Shown: one piece after another, positions 25,426 through 37,717 of the stretch
Layout: each line of letters begins with the position of its first letter
How positions within the stretch are numbered: position 1 is the first letter of the stretch
Source: Plasmodium relictum
Taxonomy: Eukaryota > Apicomplexa > Aconoidasida > Haemosporida > Plasmodiidae
Direction: 5' to 3'
Length of the DNA stretch: 64,000 bases
Assembly: GCF_900005765.1 (NCBI RefSeq)
Contig: NC_041690.1
Coordinates: 744,001-808,000, forward strand
The notes under the pieces: generated by a model
What the model was told of the DNA's origin: nothing
The model's database searches: none
Seen by the model: the letters and a program-made list of their open reading frames with translations, nothing else
Position numbers and translations under genes: made by a program

Positions 25426-27016
25426 TTAAAGTTCATTTCCATTTAAAGTATTAAAATCAGGTATTGGTTGTATAAAATAACATAGATGAGTTCCATTTAA
25501 ATTATATTCTCTATAAGAGATAAGAAAAAAAAAAAAGACAATTTTTAAAATAATGCTTTTAATGATACACATGTAATATTAATAAGATATATAATGAATT
25601 AGTAAATAATAAAATATATGTATTAATATTTTTTTTTTATTTACCTTAAAGTGAATTGAAACCTTAATAATCCATTTTCTTGGAAATCCATTCTAAGGTG
25701 AGAACTTATTTCTATTAAAATATATTAAGTAAAAATATATATATATAATTAAATATTCGCTTTTTTTTTTTCTTAAACGTAAATAATATTAAATATATAT
25801 TACTTAATGCATGATTAATTTTTGATAAATCTTTTATTCTATATTTAAACCTAAAAAAAAAAAAACGAATATTTTAATTACATATATATATATATATATA
25901 TGTATTTATGCATGTATATATAATACATTTGATTTTTTAAACTTTTAAATTCATCAAAAGTCTCTTTTGGCATTAATTGGACTGCTCTTTCATAATTTTT
26001 ATTTTTTGTTTCCTAAATAATAATTATTAAATATATAAAAATATATCACATAAAATCTAAAAAAAAAGGAAATTTTTTTTGATATAGGAAATGTTTAGTA
26101 AATTTTAGAATCCAATAAAAATTATTAAAAAAAAAAGAATAATTTTAGATTAAGTATAAACAAATTTTTTTTTTACCATTTTAAGAATTGAAGTGCTATC
26201 ATTTGCATATTCATTTATGTAAAATGTAATGTATTGATCATTACATTTTATTAAATATTCTAAGTAAAAGGAGAATATCTCAGATTGTAGAGAAAAATAA
26301 TTATAATCATTATTTAAAAAGCTGTATTTTTCTAATTTATATATTTCATAAAAATAGTCGACAATAATTTTAATAAAAGTTTCAGAAGTATCACCATCTT
26401 CATCAGTTAACTGTAAAATTAATTTTTTATTAGAATAATCAAATTTAATATTTAATATGACTGCATCTAAAAACTCTAAAGCTCTTAATAATTCATATGG
26501 TGATACAAGAAATTCAATATGATTTTTTTTTTCATCTATTTCTGTGTATATCTTTTTTCTTATATTGTATTCGTCTTCGTTTTCACTTTTCTGTGTAGAG
26601 TTCATTTTTAAAGGAGACAATGTTTTTAATTTAACAACATCTTCTTTTTCATCATCAATAGCATGTGTAGTAAATAAATTATCTGAATTAACACTATTGG
26701 TTTCATATTTATTATAATCCATTTCGTATTTTTTTTCATTCTCTTCTTTTTCAAAAAAATTATAACTAGTAAAACAATTAGAATCCATATATAAAAAACA
26801 ATAAATCTGTTTACATTTTGATAGACTTCTAAGTTTTATACCATCATAATACAAATTAAATAGAATTAAATTTTCTCTTTCAACTAAATTTTCTGAACTT
26901 TTTTTAAGATTTGAGTTATATTTATTATCATCAACATTTAACAAAGCTAATGCATTTTTGAAAAAATTTACATTTTTAACAGAAAAATTGTAATTTGTCT
27001 TAATGTCATAGTTCAT
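25426..27016 (-). CDS. RAD1: Checkpoint clamp subunit RAD1 (9-1-1 complex)
   Basis: Exons 26177-27016, 25927-26012, 25804-25850, 25645-25711 and 25426-25510 join in frame to 374 residues. RAD1 forms the PCNA-like RAD9-RAD1-HUS1 ring that loads at DNA damage and activates the ATR checkpoint. The family signal is strongest at the C-terminus: FKYRIKDLSKINHAL, then SSHLRMDFQENGLLRFQF and LNGTHLCYFIQPIPDF, the last PCNA-fold strands. At the N-terminus NALALLNVDD and YDGIKLRSLSKCKQIYCFLY fit the first strands, although the LILFNLYYDGIKL region is divergent. A ~60-residue Asn/Glu/Lys-rich insert (about residues 90-150) is parasite-specific. Other clamp subunits are less likely given the C-terminal match, but HUS1/RAD9 were considered. 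Confidence 0.75.
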
Positions 27017-27447
27017 TTTTTCAAAACGTAAAAAAAAAAAATTTTTTTTTTCTTTTTTCTCATTTAATTACAATTCTATAGTATTTTGGAAAATCAAGAG
27101 CAAAACAAAAAAGTAAAGAGTTTTCATAAATAAAAATAGTGATATAAATAAGAAATAATAAAGAAGAAGAAAAAAAAAAAACTAAATAGAATAAAAAAAA
27201 CTAAAAAAAGATATAATATATGTAATATTTTTTTTATTTATTTTTATTTTATAAATAGCTTACAGCACATTCGTAAAAATACAATTGTGTTTTTGTGTAT
27301 ACAAATTTTCAATTTTATTATTTTTAACAAAAAAAAAAAAAAAAAAATAAAATATGTTAAAAATAAAAATAAAAAATCAAATAAAATAAAAAAAATACTA
27401 ATAAAATGAAGAATGAATAGCTGATTTTTTTTTTTTTTAATATTCAC
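27017..27447. other. Intergenic region between uS10 and RAD1
   Basis: About 430 nt of poly-A/T-rich spacer; promoter of RAD1 by position. No feature stands out. Confidence 0.6.
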
Positions 27448-28838
27448 TTAATCATATGAAAGAGATTCTATTTTTTTCATTAATTCTTCATTTTCATGGT
27501 ACCATTTCTTTTTTTCCATTGTTCTACGAAAAAAAAAAAAAAATTTATTAAAACAAAATACAAAATAATAATTTTCCAATATTTTTCAATTATATATATA
27601 TAATTAATTTTCAATAAAACATAATACATTATTTTTAATAATACACTTAAAAAAATAAGTTAATAAATGTGTTTTACTTTTTATAAAAATGACGTAATAT
27701 TTCTAATGGATATTTGTACAAATCATAAAAGTTTCTTGGTAATTTCACATTCATATATTTTGAATTTTCTAATAATAAATCTACATATTTTTTTTTTTCT
27801 TTCGAATTAAATATATTTGTATAATATTTGCTAACATATTTTTTTTTTTTTAGATCATTAATTTCTTTTTTTGTTAATCCTTTATAATTTTCTTCAAAAT
27901 AATATTCAAAACCAACGAATCTTGGTAATTTAACTGATAAAAAATTTACAACTAAGAAAGAAAAAAAAAAAAAAAAATTAAAAAATGATTTTGTGTATAT
28001 TTTCCTTTATTAATTTTTAAATTAAAATAATAATATATAAAAATTTTCAATGAATTATACACTCTGAATTCTTCAAAGTAATGGAAGAATTTAAGTAAAT
28101 ATCTAATTTACAACCATATTGTTTTATTTCAAATTGTTCTCTACTGTCTTTATCAACATGTGGTGATCTTAAAAAAGTAAATCTACATTTGAAAAGAATA
28201 AAGAAAAAAATTAGTATATATAAATAATATAAATATTATAATTAATATAAATAATATAAATATTATAATTAATATAAATAATATAAATATTGTAATTAAT
28301 AAAAATAATATAAATAATTATAATAATAGTTATAGAATGCAATTATCCAATAACAATAACCTCTTTTTTATTGTCTTTTGAGGAATAGGCCCAGCAATAT
28401 GAAACTGGGGATATTGACTTATCTTTTCTTTTATATTTAAAACTGCCTTTTGTAGATGATCAGAAAAATATGAATTTAATACAATTCTCAAATGATAATT
28501 TTCACTCCATTTTTTTATTATATCTTCTTTTTTTAAATCGTTATTTACTTTTTCTAACTTTAAAAATAAAATAAAAAAAAAAAAGGAATAATTAATATTT
28601 CTCTAATTCTCTACTGCAATATTAGTGGTTATGGAAGAATAAGCTCATAAATAAAATGTACATAAATATGTAAATTATAATTTATTACATTATTATAAAG
28701 TTTTGAGGTTTTTTTTAAAGTATATTTTTTACATCCGTTAAAAAAAGTAATGTTGATTTTAGGTTTTAATTTAAAAGAATTACCGATATTATATGAATAA
28801 TTTATTGTTAAAAAAATTATAAAAATGTAAAAGCTCAT
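27448..28838 (-). CDS. Organellar ribosomal protein uS10 (apicoplast-type leader)
   Basis: Exons 28662-28838, 28361-28557, 28061-28182, 27678-27951 and 27448-27523 join in frame to 281 residues. The core is bacterial-type S10: LRIVLNSYFSDHLQKAV, FHIAGPIPQKTIKKR, and FTFLRSPHVDKDSREQFEIK. It serves the small subunit of an organellar ribosome. The first ~17 residues (MSFYIFIIFLTINYSYN) look like a signal peptide and are followed by a Lys/Asn/Thr-rich, acid-free stretch, the usual bipartite apicoplast leader. A mitochondrial destination cannot be excluded. The ~130 residues after the S10 domain are extra compared with bacteria and rich in Lys, Tyr and Phe. The second intron carries a 27-nt tandem repeat. 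Confidence 0.88.
28222..28330. repeat. 27-nt tandem repeat inside a uS10 intron
   Basis: The unit aaataatataaatattataattaatat, given here in its two halves aaataatataaat and attataattaatat, recurs three times with one changed base and then a partial copy. It lies wholly within the intron between exons 2 and 3. Confidence 0.85.
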
Positions 28839-29368
28839 TTTTCAATTACATTTTTTCTTTATAAATAAGTTTTATTCTGAATTTTTTATATTAATTCAAT
28901 TTGTTTTATCACATTTCATTTTTTTTTTTTTTTAAATTCATTATACTTTAATGGAATGATAATAATTAAAAAAAATATATTATTTTTCTTATGATAATAC
29001 ACATTATACTATCTTATAGTTTATTTTATCTACACTATGGATATTTTCTTCATATTTTAAAATTACTAAACATAAATGGTTTTTTTTTTTTTTTAAAATG
29101 ATTTTAATTGTTTATTTTTATTTTTCTTAATAAAAAAATGATTACATAATAAATATTTGTTCTATTAAAATATTGAAGGAATAATATAATATCTTTTGAT
29201 ATTTTTTTTAATTTTTATAACATATATTCATTTTTTTTTTTTTTTTTGAGCTTATATGAATAATAGTCTGATACTTAACAATTTTGTATGAATTAATAAA
29301 GTTAATAGGTATTTGAATAAAAATTCTTTTTTTTTTTTTTAATTATTGTTTTGTTGGTTTTATGTTTT
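28839..29368. promoter_or_regulatory. Divergent intergenic region (uS10 / SNAPC3)
   Basis: About 530 nt between divergent starts, so it should carry both promoters. It consists of poly-T and AT-rich sequence with no motif I can name. Confidence 0.6.
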
Positions 29369-31138
29369 ATGGATGAAAATCGATCTTGCTCATTTCAACT
29401 TCCAATTCCTCATTTTTCTATTAATATTTTATTTGATAAAGATGAATATGATTTTTATAAAATTAAATATAAAGAAAGTACAAAAGATAATTTAAGCAAT
29501 GGGGAAATAAATGCTGTAAATGAAAATAATTATTCTTCTGAAAGTGAAAATGAAAAATTATTCATGAAATACCTTAAAAGCATTGTAAGAAAAGAAAATG
29601 TAACCAATACTTCTGAAAATGAATTAAATGAGGAGAGTGCTTTAAATGAAAGTACATACTATTTAAATGAATTAACTGAAAACTTAAAAGAACAAGAAGG
29701 CTTACCTAGAGCAAATGAAATAGAAAATTTAGAAAAAGAAACAATAAAAAAGAATATTCACTTATTTGAAAAATATCCAAATATTCCTATAAAAAATGAA
29801 TTGAAAACTGAATGGATTTATCATAAAGAGGCAACACATTTTAATGTTTTAAAAGTTAATTTAAAAGATTTTAAAAAGGAGTGTGATCAAGTAAAAGAAA
29901 GATTAAAAAAAAATTATTACGATACAGAATTTGAAGAGAAAATAGAATTAGAAAAAGATGATAAAAATGAAGAATGCTTGGAAAAAGTTAATGATAAAAT
30001 TAACTATATAAATAATGGAAAAAAAAGAAAAAGGAAAAATAAAAGTGAATCAAAAAAAAGAAAAAAAGATGAATATGAAAAAATAAAAATAAAATTTTAT
30101 AATTATTTGATAAAAATTTTATTGTCAGGAATTAGAACACCTAATATAGATGAATTAATAAATCATATAGTTTATTATAATTGTAATAACTGGCAGCAAA
30201 AAATTGATTTAAAAATATTAAAAAAAGTTGCAGATCATTCTAAACGAACAAAAACATTAAATAGAACTAAATGTTTTTTAGAATGGATACCAGAAACAGA
30301 AGAAAATACATTTAGTAAGTATCAAATTGTATCAAAATTAAAAAATAAAACAATATCAAAAACATTTAAACTTGTGTGTGATTTTAATAACTCCATTTTA
30401 AAAGCTTTATATATAAATAAAAATTTAATTAATACATTTTATACGGAAAAAAAATATCAACTTTATACAAGTTCTTTAAGAAATTTGTCTTCTAGTAATA
30501 TTTTTATTATTTCTGTTTCTTTTTATCATCCAATTAGAGGAATCAAAATAGCCGAATATGAAATTTTATCTAACCAAACATTGGCTAATTTAACTGATGT
30601 TTTTTTTTGCTTTGATTCATCTAATTATGGATTACCAAAATTTGATGGATCCGTTTATTTTATTGATGGAATCCTATACCCAGACTTGAGAAATAAAAAT
30701 GCCTTGGACTATTCTAAAAGTATATTGGATTTTTATATGAAAAAAAAGGAAACAAATTTTATTCGTTATCCTTATAAAATAAATCAAGACAAAGCAGTAA
30801 TAAGTGAAATAAAAATTCCTTTATTTCAAAAGTGTTGCTTTTTGCATCAAGGAAATTGTGAGCATAGAATTGTTTTTAACAATATTAGACAATATAATAC
30901 TTTTAGGGATAAAGATTTTTCAAAATATCCTCTTAGAATATTTAAACCTAATATATCAACAAAATATTGTATATGTTGCCATAAAAATGTTGCTGAAAAA
31001 ATTGTGTTAGATTGCTATTTATTAAAGGAAAATCCTTCATATACATGTAACAGTTGTTTTAGTTTATTTTTGCTGGATTTAAATAATAAACCAGTTGATA
31101 ATTTTATGAAATATTTTGATTACATTAATGACATTTAA
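29369..31138 (+). CDS. SNAPC3: snRNA-activating protein complex subunit 3 (SNAPc50-like)
   Basis: A single exon of 589 residues; the first ATG is at 29369 (upstream in-frame codons are TTG). SNAPc binds the proximal sequence element of snRNA promoters and supports RNA polymerase II and III transcription of snRNAs. The C-terminal third carries the family signature: NQTLANLTDVFFCF, FFIDG-type strand FIDGILYPDLR, and a zinc-binding region with CCFLHQGNCEHRIVF, YPLRIF, YCICCHKNV and YTCNSCF. The N-terminal third is Glu/Asn/Lys-rich and poorly conserved in character, with a basic stretch (GKKRKRKNKSESKKRKKDEY) that could act as a nuclear localisation signal. Confidence 0.9.
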   Translation: MDENRSCSFQLPIPHFSINILFDKDEYDFYKIKYKESTKDNLSNGEINAVNENNYSSESENEKLFMKYLKSIVRKENVTNTSENELNEESALNESTYYLNELTENLKEQEGLPRANEIENLEKETIKKNIHLFEKYPNIPIKNELKTEWIYHKEATHFNVLKVNLKDFKKECDQVKERLKKNYYDTEFEEKIELEKDDKNEECLEKVNDKINYINNGKKRKRKNKSESKKRKKDEYEKIKIKFYNYLIKILLSGIRTPNIDELINHIVYYNCNNWQQKIDLKILKKVADHSKRTKTLNRTKCFLEWIPETEENTFSKYQIVSKLKNKTISKTFKLVCDFNNSILKALYINKNLINTFYTEKKYQLYTSSLRNLSSSNIFIISVSFYHPIRGIKIAEYEILSNQTLANLTDVFFCFDSSNYGLPKFDGSVYFIDGILYPDLRNKNALDYSKSILDFYMKKKETNFIRYPYKINQDKAVISEIKIPLFQKCCFLHQGNCEHRIVFNNIRQYNTFRDKDFSKYPLRIFKPNISTKYCICCHKNVAEKIVLDCYLLKENPSYTCNSCFSLFLLDLNNKPVDNFMKYFDYINDI

Positions 31139-31242
31139 TTATATGCATTGATATTATTTTTAAATACCTTTTTTTTCTTAAGTTTCATAAGATGCTGTAC
31201 CATTCATTTTTTTTTTTTTTATAATGCCTTTTTATTCCTAAT

Positions 31243-31288
<46 letters not shown>

Positions 31289-32225
31289 AAATTAAATTAT
31301 TACAAAATTATGAAAAATATTTATAATTAAATGTATCATATTTAAAAATTAAATTCTTATTTTTTTTCTTTTTTAAAAAAAAAATTTTAAATAAAGATAT
31401 TGTATATTTTTAAATTACTATATTTCAATAAAAAAATAAAAAAAAGTAAAAATACTAGCAATTTCAATACTCAGAAAAATTCTATTAATTTTTTTCATTT
31501 TTTTCTTTATAGTTATACAAAAGTTAATAATAGCATTATATAAATTACATTTTACTATTAATTATTTCGAGATAAATATTTTATTGTATGCCAACCTTTA
31601 AAATATTATCAAAAAAAAACTTTTCTTTTTTTATTATTTTTTTTTCTTCTATTATTATTTCTTTATTTCTATATTTTTAATTTTATATTACATACATATA
31701 TATACTTTTTTATTATTTCTATTTTACTGACTTTTTTTTTTAAATTTTTTATTATTGTAATTTACTCCATATAATTTTCACATATTGTATTTTTTTTTTA
31801 AATAGTTTTTTTTTTTTCTTACAATTTTTTATTTATAAAAATTAATATATATTTTTCATTATTCTTTATTTTTATTATCATTTCTTATTTTTTTTTTTTT
31901 TTTCCTTTTTTTTGCATTAAAATACGTTTTTTTCAATGAAATCTTTTTATCCCCTCAACTACCTTAAAAATATATATGCGCACTTAAATATTTTTATTGT
32001 TAAAAAATTTTGTTGAATTATTTTTGATTTTTAAAACTTTTTTATTAAAAATTTTTATATAGATTTATTTTTATGAAAAAAAATTTTATTATTTTATTTT
32101 CTTAAAATTTAAAATCTTTAAGAAAATAGCTTTTAATATAATTCATGATAAAATATTTTTAAAATAACAGAAAAACCTGCACTTTTTTTAAAATTTGGAG
32201 TATATTAATTAATTTTTATTAAAAA
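31139..32225. other. Intergenic region upstream of L27e
   Basis: AT-rich sequence with a (TA)n tract at 31245-31283. A C-rich patch (cccctcaactacc, from 31951) followed by TGCGCA (about 31977-31982) stands out ~250 nt before the L27e start and is a plausible promoter element. No gene is seen. Confidence 0.5.
31245..31283. repeat. (TA)n microsatellite
   Basis: About 39 nt of alternating T and A downstream of SNAPC3. Confidence 0.95.
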
Positions 32226-33124
32226 ATGGGGAAATTGTAAGTTTTATAATTTTTTATATATAATTGTTGATATAAAATTAAAAAAAATTATATATAATTT
32301 GTGTTTTATAGCATTTTATAATGAATATGAAAAAAGAAAAAAATATATGAGCTTGTACATGTATAATTATATATATACATTATTATTCTTTTAGTTATTT
32401 TATATTATTTGTAATTATTTTTTTTGTATATGTTATTAATATATATATATATATGTTCATATATATATTTTTGTATATATATTTTTTGTATATATTTTTG
32501 TATGTATATTTATGTTGATATATTTATTTACATATATTTATATACATATTTTTATTTTTATATAGATTAAAACCAGGAAAAGTTGTTATAATATTAAATG
32601 GTCGTAGAGCAGGAAAAAAGGCAGTAGTAATAAATACAGTTGAAACTCAAACAAGAGAAAGACCATATAGCTATTGCTTAGTAGCAGGAATAGAAAAACA
32701 TCCATTAAGAGTTACGAAGAATATGCCTAAAAAAAAAATCATAAAAAGATCTAAAGTGAAAGCTTTTATTAAATATATTAATGTTAATCATATTCTTCCA
32801 ACAAGGTAATTAAAAATTTTAATATTCACTCTATATATATATATATATATATATTAGTTATAGATTTATAATAAAAAAATATTTAGATGCATATAATTTA
32901 TATTATTATAATTTTATTTTTCAGATATCAAGTAGCCAATGACTTTGACATTAAAAGTTTAGCTTCTGATGAAGTTCTAAGATCAAAAAATAAAAAGAGA
33001 GAAGTTAAAAAATTAGGAAAAATTTTTAGAGATAAGTAAGTTTTTATTTTTATACCATTGTTCTATTCTATATTTGCTTTCTCAAATATTATTTATGCTT
33101 TGAAATTTGTTATGCTTATTTTAT

Positions 33125-33187
<63 letters not shown>

Positions 33188-33292
33188 TTAAATTCTTTTT
33201 ATTTTTCTTCTAGATTTTTAGAGCCAATTAATAAGAAAACAGGAGAAGTTTCTAAAGACATTTCATTTTTGCACAAAAAATTATACTTCTAA
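32226..33292 (+). CDS. RPL27: 60S ribosomal protein L27e
   Basis: Exons 32226-32236, 32566-32805, 32925-33035 and 33214-33292 join in frame to 146 residues. The first exon is only 11 nt, encoding MGK and part of Leu. Signature segments are LLKPGKVVIILNGRRAGKKA, HPLRVTKNMPKKKI, KVKAFIKYINVNHILPTRY and the terminal EVSKDISFLHKKLYF. It is a large-subunit ribosomal protein with a KOW-type N-terminal fold. The gene is complete and ordinary apart from its tiny first exon, a layout common for ribosomal genes in this genus. The third intron holds a (TA)n microsatellite. Confidence 0.97.
33131..33183. repeat. (TA)n microsatellite in L27e intron 3
   Basis: About 53 nt of alternating A and T directly before the last exon of L27e, so it forms most of the intron's 3' half. 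Confidence 0.95.
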
Positions 33293-34241
33293 GCTTATTT
33301 TATATCATTATTTTTTCTAGTTCATATATACATTATATATTTTTTTTTTATTATTTTCCTATTTTATTTTTATTACAATGTAAAAAAAAAAAGTTTTTAA
33401 TAAAATTAAAATTTTTATAACGTGAACATGAATAACTGTTAAATTAGAAAGCTGCATTAAAGAAAAAAACAAATTTGCAAAATATTGAAATAAAAAAAGA
33501 AAAATAAAATAAAAACAAAAACAAAAAAAATAGTCATAAATAGTTAATGAAAATAAAAATAAAAAATCATACTTGTGCACCTATATGTAAATTTTTAAAT
33601 TAAGTAAAAAATTTGTTCTTTGTGTTTTTTTTTATTATTTATTTATAAATAAATGCAATAATAAAGTATATATTACAAATTGTTTCTATTGGAAATCAGG
33701 AAAGAATTAAAAATTTTATTTTATAAAAGTTTAAAATTAGACACTATAAAAAAACAAAAAAACAAAAAAAAATTTTTTTACAATATATCAATTAAAAATA
33801 ATATCTAATTATTATTAAATAATATATACATAAAATTTTTATATATATATAAAATGAAAAAAAAATTGAATACATATTTTTTTTTTTATGTTTTATATAT
33901 ATATTTTTTTTTTTTTTTAAAATATTTATCTTTTCAAATTTTAATGATTACTGAAAAAATTCATTGAAAAATGTACCTTGTAAAAAAACTGGATAAAAAA
34001 AAAAAATATATTTTTATTTTATGATATATTTTTTTAATATTATTTTTGTTTAAATCCTTTAAATTTATTCTTGTTTATACTATATATAATTTTAAAATGT
34101 GTCATAATTATGCATCTTTTTTCGATTATTTAAATTTTATTTTTGTATTTAATAATCTAATTATTAAATGCAAATTTTTCATTTAAATAATATGTTAATA
34201 TTTGTTAATTATTTTCTTTTTTGATATTTTATATTATTTTA
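33293..34241. other. Convergent intergenic region
   Basis: AT-rich spacer between the 3' ends of L27e and ISP3. A 73-codon frame at 33359-33580 has chance-like composition. Nothing else is seen. Confidence 0.6.
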
Positions 34242-34691
34242 TTAATTATTTAAACAATATTTTTCTATAAATTCAGTAAACATTCTTGCTTCTCCTGGGC
34301 TATCCATTGCAAAGGCAATAGCCTTAAGAGTACTGATTAAACGGATTCCTATGACTTTTGGAGATTTTAATAAATTTTTTTCTGATTCTAATAGAGATTC
34401 ACAATTATTTCTGTGTAGTATACAATTTATATCATTGAAATTTATAACTCTAACTTTATTATCTAAGGATAATTCAAAACATTTTTCCTTTAAATAAAGT
34501 TTTAAATGACATTGAATTTCATTACCATCTGGAAAAGCAACTTTAATTACATCTCCTTTTTCATATTTATCTATCCATCCCTCTAAAGTCCAATTATCAT
34601 AATCCTCATATAATTCATTGTCATTTTTTAATACATCTATGTTTGATTTATTATTTTTTAAATCATTGATACAACATAAGATATTTCCCAT
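34242..34691 (-). CDS. ISP3: Inner membrane complex sub-compartment protein 3
   Basis: A single exon of 149 residues. ISP proteins are small membrane-anchored proteins that mark sub-compartments of the inner membrane complex beneath the parasite plasma membrane. The N-terminus MGNILCC provides Gly2 for myristoylation and Cys6/Cys7 for palmitoylation, the known basis for ISP targeting. The rest forms the PH-like ISP fold: YDNWTLEGWIDKYEKGDVIK, FPDGNEIQCHLKLYL, VINFNDINCILH, IGIRLISTLKAIAFAMDSPG-type C-terminal helix region and ARMFTEFIEKYC. Position next to L27e agrees with what I recall for ISP3 rather than ISP1. No truncation. Expression in schizonts and ookinetes is expected from the family. 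Confidence 0.92.
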   Translation of the reverse strand: MGNILCCINDLKNNKSNIDVLKNDNELYEDYDNWTLEGWIDKYEKGDVIKVAFPDGNEIQCHLKLYLKEKCFELSLDNKVRVINFNDINCILHRNNCESLLESEKNLLKSPKVIGIRLISTLKAIAFAMDSPGEARMFTEFIEKYCLNN

Positions 34692-37600
34692 ATTGAAAAT
34701 AATTAAATATTCATATAAAAATGAAAAAAAGAAAAAATAATAAAAAAGAGGAAAATGAAAAGAAATAAAAAATTAAAAATATATTAAATATAATGACCCT
34801 CTCAAAAAGAAAAAAGAAAAAAAACAATTATATGAAAGCAAAAAAAAAAAAAAAGTGTTATAAAAAGATGAAGTATAAGGAAACTTACAATTAATTGTAA
34901 ATGTAATATATATATGTATATATATTAAAAAAAAAAAAATTATATATTAAAAGAGAACAAAAAAAAAAAAATTTAATAAAAAGAATTAATAAAATTAAAA
35001 ATGATCTATACGTGTTAACATTACAACAGATTAAATAAAATTTTTTTTTTCTTTTTTTTCTTTTTTTTTCCTTTTTAGGAGATTCATTTAAAAATAAAAA
35101 TATAAGCACAATAGCAAAATTTGCATTAATGTGCGTTAAATGGCTGCGGAAAATAATAGTTAAAAAAAAAAAAAAAAATTGAATAAAGCGGAAATTAAGT
35201 TTAATATATACTTATTTGCACTAATTTTGCTTAATATTATACGAATAAAATGAAAGATTAAAAATACAAATTTCTAAAAAATTTTATTTTTTTAAGATTA
35301 TTGTAATTGAAAAGCCAAAAAAAAAAAAAAAAAAAAATTATTATATTTATATATATATTTATAATGTATGTAAAATAAAATAAAAAAAATAATTTTGGGA
35401 ATGCACCATGAATAAAATATACTATAATTCGATATCTTTTTAGTTATAATTGCAAATATAAATAAAGGAAAAGTTTTTTAATTTTGAATTTTAATATATA
35501 ATTATGATAAATACTTATGAGATATATTTTAATTTTTTTGTGAATTTCATTTTTAATTTATGAAAAATATATTATATTTTTTAAAAAATAATTAAAAAAC
35601 TTTTAATGCTTTAAATCACAAAAAAAATGAAGAAAAAAAAATGAATATTTCTTAATATTACAATATGTTAGTTTCATATGTTATATGAATTTTCGTCCAT
35701 TTGTGTTATCATTAATAATCAATTTCTCTGATATTTTTATATATATTTTCAAGAGTGCATCAAAATTGATGTTTGTTACATATTTTTCTTTTGTAATTTT
35801 TTATCTTTTAAATATTATGAATATTAATTGATGTCTTAATTCTATATATTCATCTATTTTAAGTAGCTTTTTTGTCTTCATAGGTAAAAAATATTTCTGG
35901 TATAATAAAATAGTTCATACTACGTAATAAAAAACTATGAAAATAAACGTTATTATTAATATAAAATTTTATCAAGAATATTTATTTCATTAATTTTATT
36001 TTTCACTGGATATCAAAGGTAATATAGAGCATTTCATTAAACTTCTAAAATAAATTTTATAAATTTTTATATTAAAATTTTTTATTAATTTATATTTATA
36101 TGCATCCCTTTTTTATAATTTGTTATGAAAAAATATATTTTAGAAATATGAAATAAATGATAGGACTACGAATTAAAAAAAATAAATAATATATATATAT
36201 ATATATATATATATTGATATTTTCCTTTATAGATAATCATAAATTCGTTATTTTTTAAAGTTTTTATTTCTATTTTCACAAATGTACAATTAAGTTTGAT
36301 TAATTATATTATAATTACAAATTAAAAGTTTTCAGAAGTTAATGCAAAAAATATTTTGTAGCTAATTGGATTGTTATTTTTTTTTAAATTTAAGAAAATA
36401 TATTTTCACAAAATTTTGAAAATTTTCAGCTACAGTATTATTTTTTCAATAAATTTTTATTAGTGGTAAACTTTATAATGATAATATTCTAATTTTTTAT
36501 ATTGTTTTATAAAAAATTTTATTAAAGAAATATTTATATAGAAAATAATTCATAAAAAAAAAATGAAGTGTTATTCAGTTTAATTCTTATTGCAAATATA
36601 TATAATAAAAATATATAAAGGTTAATAAAAAAAAATGCTTAGGAAAATTATTATACAGTAATATGACTTAAATATTGGAAATTAATTAATGAAACATTTA
36701 TTTAGTTACTTTAATATAAAATGAATTTTTTTTTTTTATTTACAATTTCTAATCCTAGTAGAAAAAGAGAATTTTAAATCTATTTATAATTTCACTTTTT
36801 AAATGAAAAAAAAAATTTTACAAAAATAAAAATTTTTAAAATAAAAGAGAAATTTGAATAAAATTTCCATAACAGGAAAAAAAATATATTATATTAATAA
36901 AATATATCATATATATAAAAATATTTTATTTCATTTAAATAATATATCACTTATTACTATCTTCTGTTGTAAAATATATTTTTAAATATATTTTCCTTAG
37001 GACATTCAAATAAAAAAATGAATACAAATAGTTATATAAACACAACTAATATAAAGAATGCTTATTAATACAAATATTTATAAGAAATTCAAAATAAATT
37101 GTAATTTCATATATTTTTATTTTTTCTTATTATGCATAATAATCTAGTAAAAAATAAATAACTCATTTTAATTTTAACATATTCAAAATTGTATAAAATA
37201 ATTAGCTGTTTGATTAAAGTTCATAATAACCTTATTTTATTTTATCTTATTTTTTTTTTTTTTAGTGGATATTTTTAAGAGCATTTTAAAAATCAAGGAT
37301 TTTATTATATTTTTTATGTATCATTTTAGAGAAAATTAAAAAAATAAAATAACAAGATATAATTAACTCTTTAATTTATATATATACTTAATTATATAGA
37401 AACTCTTAATAAATTTAAGATATAAATCCAAAAGTTAAAAAACAAACTTATAAATTTAATTACATATTAATGTAATATTAAAAATAATAAATTAACAAAA
37501 TGCACAATATTAGAATTAAAAAAAAAAAAAAAGGTTAATTTTTTTTTTATTTATACTTTGAAATTGTTTTAATACTATACATTTTAGTTTTATTCTTTTA

Positions 37601-37717
37601 GAATTTAATAAATAATCTGTAATATTTAAATGGAAATTTTGTTTGATGTTTATTTATTATTTTTTTTAATAGGTAACTCTTTAAAAAATATTTAAGTTAT
37701 TTCATATATATAAGCTT
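34692..37717. other. 3-kb gene-free region upstream of ISP3
   Basis: No gene is seen. A small G+C-richer patch near 35120-35152 (gcattaatgtgcg, then ggctgcgg) and a TGCACT at about 35218-35223 (AGTGCA on the ISP3 strand) are the only distinctive bits; they lie 430-530 nt upstream of the ISP3 start and could belong to its promoter. The rest is AT-rich with poly-A and (TA)n. Confidence 0.5.

Noticed and set aside
35216-35223. tRNA or rRNA genes in the long gaps
   Set aside because: No stretch has the base composition or cloverleaf-like pairing expected of a tRNA; the islands seen are too short.
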